This document shows, one piece after another, positions 22,705 through 34,177 of a DNA stretch of 64,000 bases (position 1 is its first letter; every line of letters begins with the position of its first letter). The position numbers and the translations under genes are program-made. The DNA is taken from contig NCSJ02000047.1 of the NCBI GenBank assembly GCA_002812745.2, forward strand, positions 119,510-183,509, given 5' to 3'. This DNA comes from Scytalidium lignicola (lineage: Eukaryota; Ascomycota; Leotiomycetes). The notes beneath the pieces were generated by a model that did not search any database, was not told where the DNA came from, and saw only the letters and a list, made by a program, of their open reading frames with translations.

Positions 22705-23723
22705 ATGTCTAATTCAGCAGACGTCCTCATAATTGGTGCTGGTCCAGCTGGCCTCACGGCAGCCCTTACTCTAGCTCGCCAGCAACAGAGCTCGATCGTT
22801 TTCGATGAGGGGACCTACCGAAACGACCCAGCAGAGTATATGCACCTGATTCCTGGGTTCGATCACGTCAAACCTTCAGAATATAGAGATGCTGCGAAAA
22901 CCAACATTCTCTCTAACTACCAGCATGTCACTGTTCGGAAAGAGGCGGTTTCCAGCGTTCAAAAGGAGGCCTTGACTGGCACCTTCACACTTACTGATGA
23001 AGCAGGCGAGACCTGGAATGGTAAAAAATTGATATTGGCAAACGGGGTAGAGGATATTAGCCCATCTATTGATGGGTATGCCGAGTGCTGGGGGAAAGCA
23101 ATGTATGTGATCAACGATGCGTGTCTGCTGTGAACTGTCTGAAGTTGACTGACCGATTCAGATTCCATTGTCTCTTTTGCAAAGGGTACGAAGAACGAGG
23201 GAGTGCTTCCGCCGGTGTCCTCGCTATTGGCGGATTGTCTAAGGCCCCTTTGGCACTACACGTCGCCCGACAGGCATCCTCACTCAGCAACAGCGTAACA
23301 ATCTATACCAACGGCTCCGAAGATCTAGCCAAGGACATCACTGCCGGACTCGGAGCAGCTACTGCAATGAAAGTTGACTTTCGTAAAATAAAGCGTCTTT
23401 CCAAGGAGTCTGAAAAGTCGTCAATACGTCTCGAGTTCGAAGATGGGAGCAGCGTGGTCGAGGCTTTTCTGGCGCATACGCCAGACACCAAGCCTCGTGG
23501 GCCTTTTGCTGAGCAACTCGGATTGGAGCAGACGCCTAGTGGTGACATAAAAGCAGGGCCTCCATTCTACCAGACCAATGTTAAGGGAGCATTTGCAGCA
23601 GGCGACAACTGCGGGATGATGAAGAATGTACCTCATGCTATCTTTTCGGGTTCGTTGGCGGGGATGGGAGTCTCAATGCAGATAGTTGCTGAAACTTTAG
23701 GACAAGTGCCGTTATTTAACTAG
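22705..23723 (+). CDS. gliT: FAD/NADPH dithiol oxidase of thioredoxin-reductase fold, GliT-like
   Basis: About 319 aa in two exons, 22705-23102 and 23162-23723. The N-terminal FAD motif is VLIIGAGPAGLTAAL, the redox pair is CLFC (residues 136-139, formed right after the intron), and the C-terminal AAGDNCG motif binds the second FAD site. The NADPH half keeps VLAIGGLSKAP but has no obvious GxGxxA pattern. This fits GliT-type oxidases, which use oxygen instead of NADPH. They close the transannular disulfide and protect the producer. Length matches GliT and HlmI. This is the last recognisable gene of the cluster. Confidence 0.9.
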
Positions 23724-24556
23724 CTCACAACTCTATATAGTGAAGATCTCTATATAAAATTCGAAAACATTATGAAGGATTCAGTAATCCAAGTAATTCA
23801 AGTAATTCAAGCAATTCATCAGAATTAAGAAATCATATAACGAAAGATATTTCAAGTTGTGATGCTCACAAATGCTAAATTTATATGAAAATTAAATTCA
23901 GTATCATTATATGACCAAATAAAATTAACCATACCAATCAATCTCTTGTTACCATAATAATTTATATAGGGTCAGGGACGTAAAGGATTTTCTTGATGAG
24001 AACGTGTTGGTGAGCTAGTCACGTGGGGTTGCGATCAAATTTAGATTAGTCCTGATTAGGTAGTTGGAAGCGAAGCGTACTTGCATGGATAACAGTGAAT
24101 TGTGCCGAACTTCACCCATGCTGTGGGATAATTCAACATTTCAACGTTTTGGTTAAGTAACATTTGTCAGTTAGCAAATTGAATAATAAATATAGCAACT
24201 ACACAATTCGAAAACAAAAATTCAATTGACAACTCACATAGTAAGAATTCACTATTACAATTCATAGCCGGTATCTTTCTGTTAAAAAATGAATTCAGTA
24301 CCACAACTCACTTAACCAGCTACATATCATTCTCTGACACTTAATCAATTTTCTTCAGTTTTCCGGGTTTTTTATATTATGATTCTGAAATAACTCACTT
24401 TTTNGAAATCTGGTTTTCTACTTTCTGCTTTCTGCTTCAATTTCTACAAAAACAAATCAAACATCAGTTCCCGTGAGTTATATAAATTACTTTTATTTCA
24501 TGGTAATAACTGGATTTATCAATTAGGATATCTTTAACAAATCTTGCATTACGAAA
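23724..24556. other. AT-rich border region right of the cluster
   Basis: No gene seen. A 9-bp unit AAGTAATTC is repeated three times with one mismatch at 23791-23817. The region carries an N at 24405 after a T run. Confidence 0.55.
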
Positions 24557-25645
24557 ATGGATAAAAATATTACACGAAGAATAGTAACCTTCAAAAATCA
24601 ACATTTCACAAATATTGACGAAATAATGGCACACGAGAATACAATAGAAGAGGAAGTAAGATATGCAGTTCAAGCAAAAATATTAGAAGCAATAACGCGT
24701 TATTGAAACAAGTCAGATGATCTGACTGAGGAAATGGTGATCCATATGCATAACGCAGGCAGCTATCGGGCAAAACTGACAGAGGAGGAGTTAAATGATG
24801 TCTGGGCTGAGCACCTGAATCTGATCAAGAATATTAAGCTTCATCGAAACCGTTTTCGAGAAGCCTGCAATGCAGTCTTGAAATATTGGAATGATCCAGC
24901 AGCCATGCAATGGATTAAAGAGCTAGTGTCTTTGCCTGGAGCCCCCAATATCGAGTAACTTGGGAAAGCTTTTTCACGGCGAGTATAACAGGATGGCGTC
25001 AAAATATCCAATTCATTGATTGATCACCAGATGTTGTCGAATGTCTCGAAAAGTTCCCAAATTGTGGATCGACAAATTCAAGAACCACCAATATCACGAT
25101 GAATATAAATTCAACGATGGATCCGTATTTATCAACGCTCCGAGCGCCGCCTTTGCTGACGTATTTTTCACATGCCAACATGGAAAGCGAGGGGAAAAGT
25201 GCATAGTTGCAATACAGTGCAAATTACTCGACAAGACGGCAATGACCAAGAAGATCCTAAATGAAGAGTTGAAAAAAAANTTAATAAAGACGCTATGATA
25301 AAGTATCCTAATGCTTTTGAAGATTGCAGCGATATGCTCACCGTAATCCTAGTTACCGCCTCATACACCGATCATGATAACAAGGGAGAGCGCAGTGAGT
25401 TAACGGTGGCCGATGGACCTAAGACCCGAAAGAGGGCAAGGGAGGACGATAAGCCAAAAGAGGTTCAAAATCACATTGTCCTCGATCGCATACAACTCCA
25501 GAGATTCTTTCCACAGCCACTCCGCGACTAAGGTTCTCTCTACAACGATAGTCGAAGAGTCAGAAGAGGCCGAGCCAGAAGCTCAGTTGGAGAACATTGA
25601 GGACGGGAACGATAGCGATTTTAATCCAGACAACAATCATTAGGC
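24557..25645 (+). pseudogene. Broken ORF remnant, family not recognised
   Basis: Three plus-strand open pieces lie in line. The frame from 24557 to 24958 is interrupted by one TGA at about 24704. Another runs 25020-25298 and meets an N at 25280 after eight A. A third, at 25295-25531, has a shifted frame and ends in a basic/acidic stretch (KTRKRAREDDKPK). Middle parts such as DGSVFINAPSAAFADVF and CIVAIQCKL have normal protein character and remind me of the C-terminal part of large fungal Crinkler/RHS-like proteins, but this is a weak impression. Stops and frame changes suggest decay, although the N shows that at least one break could be an assembly error. No intron model joined the pieces convincingly. 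Confidence 0.4.
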
Positions 25646-26214
25646 GCTCATCAAGTTATCTTTTTGAGGATTAAGGGACATAGGTTCCAGTCGAGATTAG
25701 AACTGATCAGTTGGTTTTGATAGAATTTTAACGTCGTAAGACGAAGGACACGAAGGTCGTGGAAAGTTTTTGCTGTGACTTTAAAGCACAGAAGGATAAG
25801 TTTCCAAGGGTAGCTCAGTTTAGCTGTTCATTAGATAGACATGAACCAATTGATTTGTTACTTTTTGAACTCTTGTCCCCTCGAGGCCGCTTTGCGGGCG
25901 ATTTACGGATAACTAGGGAAAATATTTTTTNAGATAAGTCTCACTAGAAACTGACTTTCAGGCCGTTTGAAATCTAGTAAGCCTGAGCTTATTCCCTCTC
26001 CCCAATAACTTCATACAAAGGTAGAAGAACATAGATTTGCTTATACAATGCCAGAATTTCATAATTGCAACTACAATGTCATAAACGGTTTATTGGGATA
26101 TCCTGAAAATAATTCCTAAACTCAGATACTCGTGCTCATATTCCTCACTTTATAGTTGCAGGAATTGCCTCCATACAAGAAAATATTTCCAACGCATGAA
26201 ATCAAACCTCGGAA
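25646..26214. other. Intergenic, possible repeat or element debris
   Basis: No gene recognised. An open frame at 25759-25947 resembles nothing I know and has an N at 25931 beside a T run. Confidence 0.45.
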
Positions 26215-27870
26215 TCATACAGTCTCAATATAACGGCGCACCTCCCTATGGGAAAATGTTAGCAAATGATCGTAAAATTACCACTGGAGACAAGTCAGAG
26301 ATAACAACATACCAATCTGTAACAGCCTCATCCCACAACTTAATCTCATGCTCTCTTGTTCCTCCATAATGCTCTACAAAATCATCTCCAAACACCTCCC
26401 TAGCTACACTCTCCTTTCTCATAAACATGGCAGTAGCCTCCTTCAATGTCTTCGCCAACCTAACCCCCTTATCTGCTTCTCCACCCACTCCCTCGCTCTT
26501 CCCTAATGGTGGTAGCTTAAGCTCTAACTTATTCTCCACACCTCTCCACCCTAGTGCTAAAATGGCGGCCAGCACAAAGAAAGGATTTGTATCCGCACCA
26601 GGTACCCGAACTTCGAACCGTGTAGCACTAGGTTTTGAGGTTGGAGGAGCGATTAATCGGATTGAGGCGCCTCGATGCTCCAAACCCCAAGACACTGTGA
26701 CAGGCGCCCAGAAGTTCTCAACAAGACGTTTGTAGGAGTTGATTGTTGGGGCGAGAAGCGGCATGACGTCTGGCAAGCCTTCTAATAGACCAGCGAGAAA
26801 ATGTCTGCCTAAATCTGAAAGATTGGTAATATCTTCCCATTTTGCTTCCGTATCTGGCTTTTCACGGAAAAAGAGATTCTTTCCTTCTTTGTCCACAATT
26901 GAGATGTGCATGTGGCCACTGTTCCCTGGCAGTCCATGTCGAGGTTTTGCCATAAAGCAAGGCGTAATGCCATAGCTTGCCGCAACTGATTTCACGACAT
27001 ACCTGTTGAACTTTGAGTTAATCAAACATGACAGAAAAGATATAAGTGTTCTTACTTGAACAGCCCGGCTTTATCTGCCATCTGTCGAATCTCCCCAAAC
27101 GATAGTGCCGCTTCAAATACGCCAGGCCCACTTTCAGTATGCCATCCTTCTATAGAACAATTAAACTTCTCGCATGCCTCAAATATTTCATAGTAATAAT
27201 CTTTGTTATGTACCGTTCGTGTCAGGCTGTAACCAAACATGCCCTCAGTCAGCGATGGGAGCGCATCGACAGGATTCTGTCGGAGGAAGGTGGCGGTAGA
27301 GGAATTATTTCGTTCAGATATTGGCCCATTCGTATCATTCGATGGGGCTTTGAATTGGTAAAATTCGTATTCAGCTGCAAGGCGAGGTCTGGGTCAGTAC
27401 ACCACACCCCTCAGAAGTGGAACTGCCCATGACAAACCTCCAGCCATTGCACCAAGTCCATGCTTCTCCAACTTCTCCAGAGCAGTTTTCAATAGTCCTC
27501 GGGGGCAGACACTAATGGGCTGCTTGGTATCTGGGTCATAAAAGCTTACCAAAAAGAACGGCACGTCTGCTTCCCATGGAATCCTTCTGTAGGTGCTCAG
27601 ATCTGGCACAGCAATAATATCATGATACCCATTCTCCGCATTGCTAACCTTTAGCTCACGGAAGTATGTCATATCATGCATGTCCCACCCAAAGATCACC
27701 GAGCAGAATCCAAACCCTTCCTTCGCGATGCTGAGAAATTTCTTCTTCGAGACGAGTTTCCCACGGAGTTGACCGTCCACATCGACGCCAGCAAGCTTAA
27801 CTTTATTGTCATTTTTTAGGACCTCAGAGAGATTTTCCAATGTTACTTCTACCTCCTTGTCGTCCGACAT
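26215..27870 (-). CDS. Glutamine synthetase-family enzyme (GS I-like catalytic domain)
   Basis: About 490 aa in four exons: 27870-27438, 27374-27056, 27002-26313 and a 31-nt last exon 26245-26215. The start MSDDKEVEV is followed by VKLAGVDVDGQLRGKLVSKKKF, the beta-grasp domain; later GWHTESGPGVFEAAL holds metal-binding Glu residues, then FMAKPRHGLPGNSGHMHIS and the SIRLIAPP region. This group is longer than the fungal housekeeping synthetase (about 360 aa) and resembles FluG C-terminal or gamma-glutamyl-amine synthetases, so ammonia may not be the acceptor. The third intron leaves TG|G for a Trp, giving the family ending DWEVRRYIETV. It lies outside the ETP cluster by content; involvement is not suggested. 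Confidence 0.88.
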
Positions 27871-28944
27871 TCCGAGCCTCGTGTGAGCTGTGAGCGCGGG
27901 GGACGATTTGTCGCAGGAAAACTCTTCTGCTAGAAGACAGAGGTTCTTGCGAATGAAGGTTTGGAAAGTCAAAGCTGCGTATCGCAATTGGCAAGAATTG
28001 AGAAAGATACTGGTGGTGGAATGCTGATTGGAGTTCGAAGGGGGAAAGAGAAGGAGGGGCACGAGACCGTTGCTGCGGCGTGGTTGCGATAAGCAATTGA
28101 CGGCTTTGATAATTACTGCGGACGGAAGAGGAAGCGATGACGAGCAGCTTTGTTTGCAGCTCTCCCCTCCGTCCGCTAAAGGCAGCTAATTAGCACTCTT
28201 GGCTGGCAACCAGATTTATATTAAAGCCTCATCTCTCCATGGATCCAATTTTGCTTCTCCATCTTGGTTCCATCATCCACTCAATCATGGCCGATTGAAG
28301 CTAGCTCTGTTGCTATGGTTCGTTCCATCTCTCTCGATGGGCTCCCGACAGGCGCTCCCGACCAAGGTATCGTCCAGAGGATAGAGCAGTTTACAGGATA
28401 GATATGCCGTGTGAAGCCATCGATTCCATCAGAATGCTCCATCCGAATCATCAGACAAGTAATAATCAGGACATTATTCTCCGCAATCTCTTTCGGTATT
28501 TGTTCATGTCGCCCGCCATGGAGGATCCAGATAAGCCCAAGCCATTTGCTCAAGCTCCAGCAGATGCGTTATCAGTGCGACCCCGTTCTCGGGGCGCGGG
28601 GCAGAAAACGTGACACACCATTTTCTTGCCCTCCCCACCGTCTCTTAGCACTTTTGCTAAAAGCTCTCCTTGATATTCACTGTTTCTACTCAAACGATAT
28701 ATTTGTCACTTCAGAACAGTTTTTCACTCAATCTTCCTACAAGTTTTTCAAATCTATTTGCGCTCTCCTCGTTTTTGTGTCCAACAATATCAGCTTCACC
28801 AAGGCGGGTCCGAAAAACGGACGGAAACGGGCGGTGACGGACATCAGGTCTATATCTTATTAACTCGAGGAACCCTGTGTCAGTTAGAAGTCTAACTCTC
28901 AAAAAGTCGACTACTTCTTTACCTTATCTACTCTTAATTTCAAA
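27871..28944. promoter_or_regulatory. Divergent intergenic region, GS-family / SDR
   Basis: About 1.07 kb between divergent starts. Several open frames occur on both strands but none has recognisable family features. A pyrimidine-rich stretch lies just before the SDR start. Confidence 0.5.
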
Positions 28945-30305
28945 ATGGCGTCCTTAACCTCCAACATGGCTGCGGTCCAAACGATCAACAGCTTAGGAAT
29001 GGGACGTCTGCACAAGAAGAATGCCATCATTACTGGTGCAGCTGGGTGAGATACATTCCATATTCTTTTTCATCTCTTTTAGCACCTGATTGTTTTTTTT
29101 CCTCTTTGTTTTCTTACAATAAGACTCAAGCATTCTGGCATATATGTAGTTGTTTAGATCATGCCACCAAGTATCCCATTACAGAAACTGTTATGCATAC
29201 CTCTTTCATATCTGCTTATATGGCAATATCTCCGTATCTATCACATTCCTTGAGTGCAATGATATACGAGCCATTCTTCAGTGTTTCAAAAGATCCCCGC
29301 TTGTATTTGATTTTTAAAGGCGCTCCTGATTTGTACGGAAGATGTATACTCACAACTTGACACAGTGGCATAGGGCTAGAGACATCTATTCTCTTTGCCA
29401 AGGAGGGAGCCAACGTCCTGATGGCAGATATTTCTGGTCCAGCGCTCGAAAGAGCTGTTGCTAAGGTTAAGGAACTTGTTCCATCTGCCCACAAGCTTGA
29501 AATCAAAGTATGATGACCCGACGTCGAATCTTATGCATAAATACGTAGATAGGCTAATTTAAAATAAGGTATGTGATGTTTCGAAGGAATCTGATGTCAA
29601 AGCCATGGTCGACACCGTCGAAAGTTGGGGTGGAGTGGATGTTATGTTCAACAATGCTGGAATAATGCATGCTGACGATTCCGACGCCATCGATACACCC
29701 GAAAAGATCTGGGATTTGACTCAAGCCATTAATGTGAAAGGGGTTTGGTTCGGTTCTAAGCATGCCGTTATCTCCCTCCGCAAACATAAGAAGGCCAAAG
29801 GTTCAATCATTAACACCGCTTCAGTTGTAGCTCTTGTTGGCTCTGCGACACCACAACTAGCCTATACTGCTAGCAAAGGTGCAGTACTTGCAATGACTAG
29901 AGAGCTAGCTATTGTGCATGCTAGAGAAGGATTTAGATTCAACGCACTCTGTCCTGCGCCCCTCAATACACCACTTTTGCAAGACTGGTTGGGTGATGAC
30001 ATACCAAAGAGACAACGCCGAGAGATTCATTTCCCCATGGGGAGATTTGGAGAGGCCATTGAACAGGCCCATGCTGTGTTGTTCTTAGCTAGTGATGAGT
30101 CAAGCTTCGTTAACGGTCAAGTAAGTCTCCTTGTTGCTCAGTCTTGAGTCAGTTAATTAAAATGTATTAGGACTTCGTGGTCGATGGTGGAATGACCAAG
30201 GCTTATGTCACTCCTGAGGGACCAACTCTAGCTGCGCCAAAGAACAACGCTCTTTTGAGTGAGCAGGTCGATGCTATCCGTGGTACCGGAGTCCCCAAAG
30301 TTTAA
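28945..30305 (+). CDS. Short-chain dehydrogenase/reductase
   Basis: Classical SDR of about 309 aa in four exons: 28945-29045, 29366-29507, 29569-30120 and 30171-30305. The cofactor motif TGAAGGIG is split by the unusually long first intron (320 nt). Further motifs are NNAG, the active-site Ser (NTASVVALVGS) and YTASK with the Tyr and Lys, then the CPAPLNTPLL segment after the active site. An acidic residue at the end of beta-2 (MADIS) suggests NAD(H). About 40 residues precede the Rossmann fold. The substrate is unknown. Confidence 0.9.
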
Positions 30306-31401
30306 GATAGTGATGGTGCTTCATGTCGATTAGATCTTGATGATGTTTAAACATCCATGATTCCTTATAGATCATAAGACAGAGTATTGGTAGTCGCTTA
30401 CACTATATCCTAGAACTTAAACATACCAAGAATATCCATAGTTCTTTATTCCGAATCATGCACACGATTTTACGCTTTATTATAGTGACCTTAAAGTGAA
30501 TATTCTAAAGATATTAATCATTCACTAAGCCTCTCTCTAGAAGCTTTCCTGTATCTTCGCCTCCCCTGCAAAGAAACTACGATATGCAACAAATTAAGAA
30601 ATTAAGAAATCATGACAGAATTCACATATACTTAGAATTTTGTGATATGCATCAAAGAAGTTCTCGCGCAGCTGATTGAGAGAAACACCAGTAGTGGCTC
30701 CTTCTTCTCCAAGAGCTTATCCATAGAAAATTGTAACAAATGAAGAGTATATTCACTAGAGCCTCGAATGGGTTTCTTTAGCCTCAGCCAATCCGATATG
30801 AGCAAGAAAATGGAGCTAGAACCTGCTGGTGAATACGTGGGTACTCAACTCTCCCTTTGTCCTCGATTCTGTGTATGGGTATGTTGTGTTCTTTGTAACC
30901 TTGTATGACTATATATTGTTCAGTTTCTTTGTATCCTTGTGTTCAATTTTGTGCTATTGTAGATAAATTCAAGATAGTTGGTTGTCTAGATTCAAAAAAT
31001 ATTGCTCAGAAAAACAAGATGATTGTTTCTTTGTCTTTGTATTAACTCTATATTTCCATTATTGTGGCGAACAAATGAAAATGCAAAGTATTCGACATCT
31101 AGCCATCGAATACTGTTCTACATACTTTCTTTTATTTTCTAACTCGAAAGTTCTTTGTTGTTTCAATACCACTTGTTCACATCGAGTGACTGGAGGCTCC
31201 AAAAATGAACAATTTATAAATCAACAAGAATGCCAAAGCTATTTCAATATTAATTGTTCTGGTCTCCCGCACAATTTCGATTGAAATTTGAGACAACAAT
31301 GCCCATTTAAGGAGCCTGCCTCGACTTCAAATCCATCAATTTTTTCTTGCAAAGCTCCTAGCTATCTGCATTCTCATTATTGCTGAGGTTTACTCACCAA
31401 A
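30306..31401. other. Intergenic, no gene seen
   Basis: About 1.1 kb, AT-rich. An open frame at 30982-31284 lacks family resemblance. Confidence 0.5.
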
Positions 31402-32433
31402 ATGTGTCACTCGTGGATTAAGTTCTACAAAATCTGCAAACATACGAACAGCCATAGCGAGAAATGCAAAAAACATATCGGAGATCGCAAAGGATCAACT
31501 TCCTTTATCAACAATCTTCGTACCTGCAACCCAAAGAACGACAGTGTCAAAATCAACAAACTCTGCCCAGACTGCAGCAGTCACTGGAACTACTATGGTA
31601 TCAGTGATAAAGAAGCTGCCCAACTCATCCGCAAGTATCGTGTCGAGAAGGACTATCATGGTAGTGTGAGTCCGCATTCTTATCATTCCCAAAAAACTCC
31701 AGTCGTGATGGCGGACCTTGACGGTGCACCTAGTAGTCCTCAGGATGCAGTACAACGCGCAGCAGCGAGAGAGTTGGGTATGAGATTGCCAGACTTGAAC
31801 GAAACTGGAAAGAACGCAGAAAGTAGACGTTTCGACAAAAAGTTTCTTGAGCGTAAGAAAGATCTAAGTGGCTTCCTTCAAAAGTCAGAAGGACGCTTGA
31901 GACAACTTTTGCTGAATGAAAACCAGGTTCCGCGTAGCAGAAGAGCTGTAGAGGCTTCTGGAGTGACTTCACATCCACGAATTCAATATGATGAGGAAAC
32001 TCTGAAAAAGCTCGAGTCACGAAACAGTCTAAGTTCAACAGAGGAAACTTCCGAGAACAGGAATTTCGAACAAGCCCTCAACTCACCAGAACATGTGTCC
32101 CAAAGCTCTCACCTCGATTTACCGCCACCACTTTTTCAAAGACAACATACAAACGATGGCAACTCTATGAGTGGTCCTATCAACTCTTCAGGAAATAGCC
32201 ACCGTAGAGAGAGATCTGACCTGCAACGCCGTGATCACGCCTCAAAACCCCTGCCACCAAGACCTATCCCAGAGCCACTATCTCATCAACCTAGACATCC
32301 ATATCACGCTTTGAATCGCCTTCATCCTGTGCAGAACCGGGAAATGCTTCATAGTAATAAGGGTGATAAGAGAGATGAGGTAGATCTTGACCACTTCTTT
32401 CCCCCTGAAGCGTACAAACACTTAACAGCGTGA
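31402..32433 (+). CDS. Uncharacterised Cys/His-rich fungal protein
   Basis: Single-exon gene of 343 aa. The first 60 residues carry a Cys/His array (C2, H3, C12, H14, H18, C22, H25, C42, and CPDC at 55-58) that looks like a zinc-binding module; I have seen this style in small fungal hypothetical proteins but cannot name a domain. The remaining part is hydrophilic and probably disordered, with a charged stretch (KKFLERKKDLSGF) near residue 150 and a Pro-rich segment KPLPPRPIPEPL near 290. That segment contains PxxP motifs that could bind SH3 domains. No signal peptide or membrane segment. The good ATG context (CAAAATGTG) supports the start. Confidence 0.7.
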   Translation: MCHSWIKFYKICKHTNSHSEKCKKHIGDRKGSTSFINNLRTCNPKNDSVKINKLCPDCSSHWNYYGISDKEAAQLIRKYRVEKDYHGSVSPHSYHSQKTPVVMADLDGAPSSPQDAVQRAAARELGMRLPDLNETGKNAESRRFDKKFLERKKDLSGFLQKSEGRLRQLLLNENQVPRSRRAVEASGVTSHPRIQYDEETLKKLESRNSLSSTEETSENRNFEQALNSPEHVSQSSHLDLPPPLFQRQHTNDGNSMSGPINSSGNSHRRERSDLQRRDHASKPLPPRPIPEPLSHQPRHPYHALNRLHPVQNREMLHSNKGDKRDEVDLDHFFPPEAYKHLTA

Positions 32434-32651
32434 GCAGATCTCTTCTCACATTTTCCTTTCTTTTGCATAAACATCCAGTCTCTTAGATACATCTCAAATA
32501 TATTTTATACCCAACTATTAATCTTAATTCTAACATGCTTCTTCGTAATCGTGAGGCTCGCTAAATCAATAAATTAACTTAATATAACCACAGAAGTAAA
32601 ATCTTTCATTCTAATAACACCTCCACACACTTGTATCATACCAGTCCACCC

Positions 32652-33569
32652 TCAAGAGGTTTGTTTTGGCTTCCATAATAACCAGGAAAGTGAAATGACC
32701 ATTTTAATTCCAGCAGCTAGCCATAGAGAGGTGGACATGCGGGCTTTACTCTTGCTGATAAAACCGCCACAGATACCTCCAGTAAGAATCGCGATTGCGG
32801 CTGCGACTCTCCTATTTCTCTTTAAATTTTCCTTAAATGGCACGAGCATATTAACATCAGACATTAAGTCGCAGTACACACTCGTCAACACCGTGGTAGG
32901 AACCTCATTAAAGCCAAGTAGCCGTGACGCGACGATTTGTCCACCGGACTGGAATGCAAGAAACCCTATCGGTATGAGATCTTTAAAATGCGTGACGCTG
33001 CTGTCTTCAATGACAGTCCCAATTGGCTCTTGAACAACTCTCCCTTGAACCAGAGATGCTGCTATGATGATAAACACCGATTGGATGAAAAAAGACAGTG
33101 ACAATGTCCCACGTGCTTGCGCATTGATACGTCTTGTCTGTGCGAAGAAAAAACAGCCACACAGGAAAAAGAAGATGGATGTTAAAGATTTAAGCCATCC
33201 ATACGGCTCCCCAGGTGGTTGACCAGATGCACCTAGAGCCAAAAATATGGTGTTTCCTAAACTCACGGTCAGAATCCAGATAATAAAAATTTTTCAAGAT
33301 TACAATTATATCTTACCAGTCTGCATGCTCACGAAAGTATTCCAAGCATTGAATGCCGAACTGTCACACAGTCCTGAAACAAAGCAGCAGAAAATAACAG
33401 GGAAGTCCGCATAGTGGAGGCTGATATTCGTCTTCAAATGACTCAGCAGTCGTGAACTCGCACTTGGCCTAATAGTCTTCTTTGGCTCCCCATTAGGAGA
33501 GGCATCTTTATGAACTGGAAGAGTATCTGAAGGCATTGGATTACCCTCCTCTGCACGCATAGATGCCAT
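32652..33569 (-). CDS. DUF1275 (YoaK-like) membrane protein
   Basis: About 285 aa in two exons, 33569-33317 and 33256-32652. After a hydrophilic N-terminus of about 55 residues come FCCFVSGLCDSSAFN...FVSMQTGN, the hallmark opening of DUF1275, and about six hydrophobic segments. The family also occurs in bacteria; its function is unknown. The start at 33569 is the first true ATG of the open frame. The end is close to the convergent Cys/His-rich gene (218 bp). Confidence 0.85.
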
Positions 33570-34177
33570 TGAAAAAGAAGAAAGGGAACTAAAGTACAAG
33601 TAAGAAAAGAAACTAAGTGATAAAACTTTCTGACCAAAACCCCGATATCGCCCTTACATCCTAATTTGCCCTCACCGCCCTGAATGTCTGGCAGAAACTT
33701 GGCAATTCCGCCCGTTGCCTCGGGCGGAAGCCGTATCAGGTTAGTCTCCGTACTTGGTCCTTATCAATGTCATGCATGCCTGAGGTCTCAAAGAAAATTG
33801 CAGGGACCGCCGCTTACATTTCTTTAAAAATAATTTCAGCCCGATCGCCCCTCCCCTCTCCTTCCTACATCATCATCTTATGTCTTCTGCCACACGCGGC
33901 TGGGACCTGGAAAGCTTTTGTTCTTGTTGATTTAGTGTTCATTTTTGTTAGGTAAAAATTTTCACCCGGAATAGTTACGATCAGGACTTTTTTCCCTCGA
34001 CGGTTGAACACCACGTTCTCCAAAGACGAGTTCTGTTTGGTTGCACTTAGCACAATTTTTCTACCGATCTTATATTCCCACCACGATCGACCGTCGATTT
34101 CTAGGAGCAAAGAAATAATTCAGATACCCCTACTCGCTTTCGTTATATTTATTCTATAGAGCGTTGTGCGCTCGAGA
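33570..34177. promoter_or_regulatory. Divergent intergenic region, DUF1275 / EF3
   Basis: About 600 bp upstream of a gene expected to be highly expressed. It contains a C/T-rich stretch around 33836-33890. No gene seen. Confidence 0.5.

Noticed and set aside
26215..30305. GS-family enzyme and SDR as members of the ETP cluster
   Set aside because: They lie beyond a 2.5-kb border with decayed sequence, and neither family has a known role in ETP pathways.
30982..31284. 100-codon ORF upstream of the Cys/His-rich gene
   Set aside because: AT-driven composition, no recognisable motif and no clear splice partner to the next gene.
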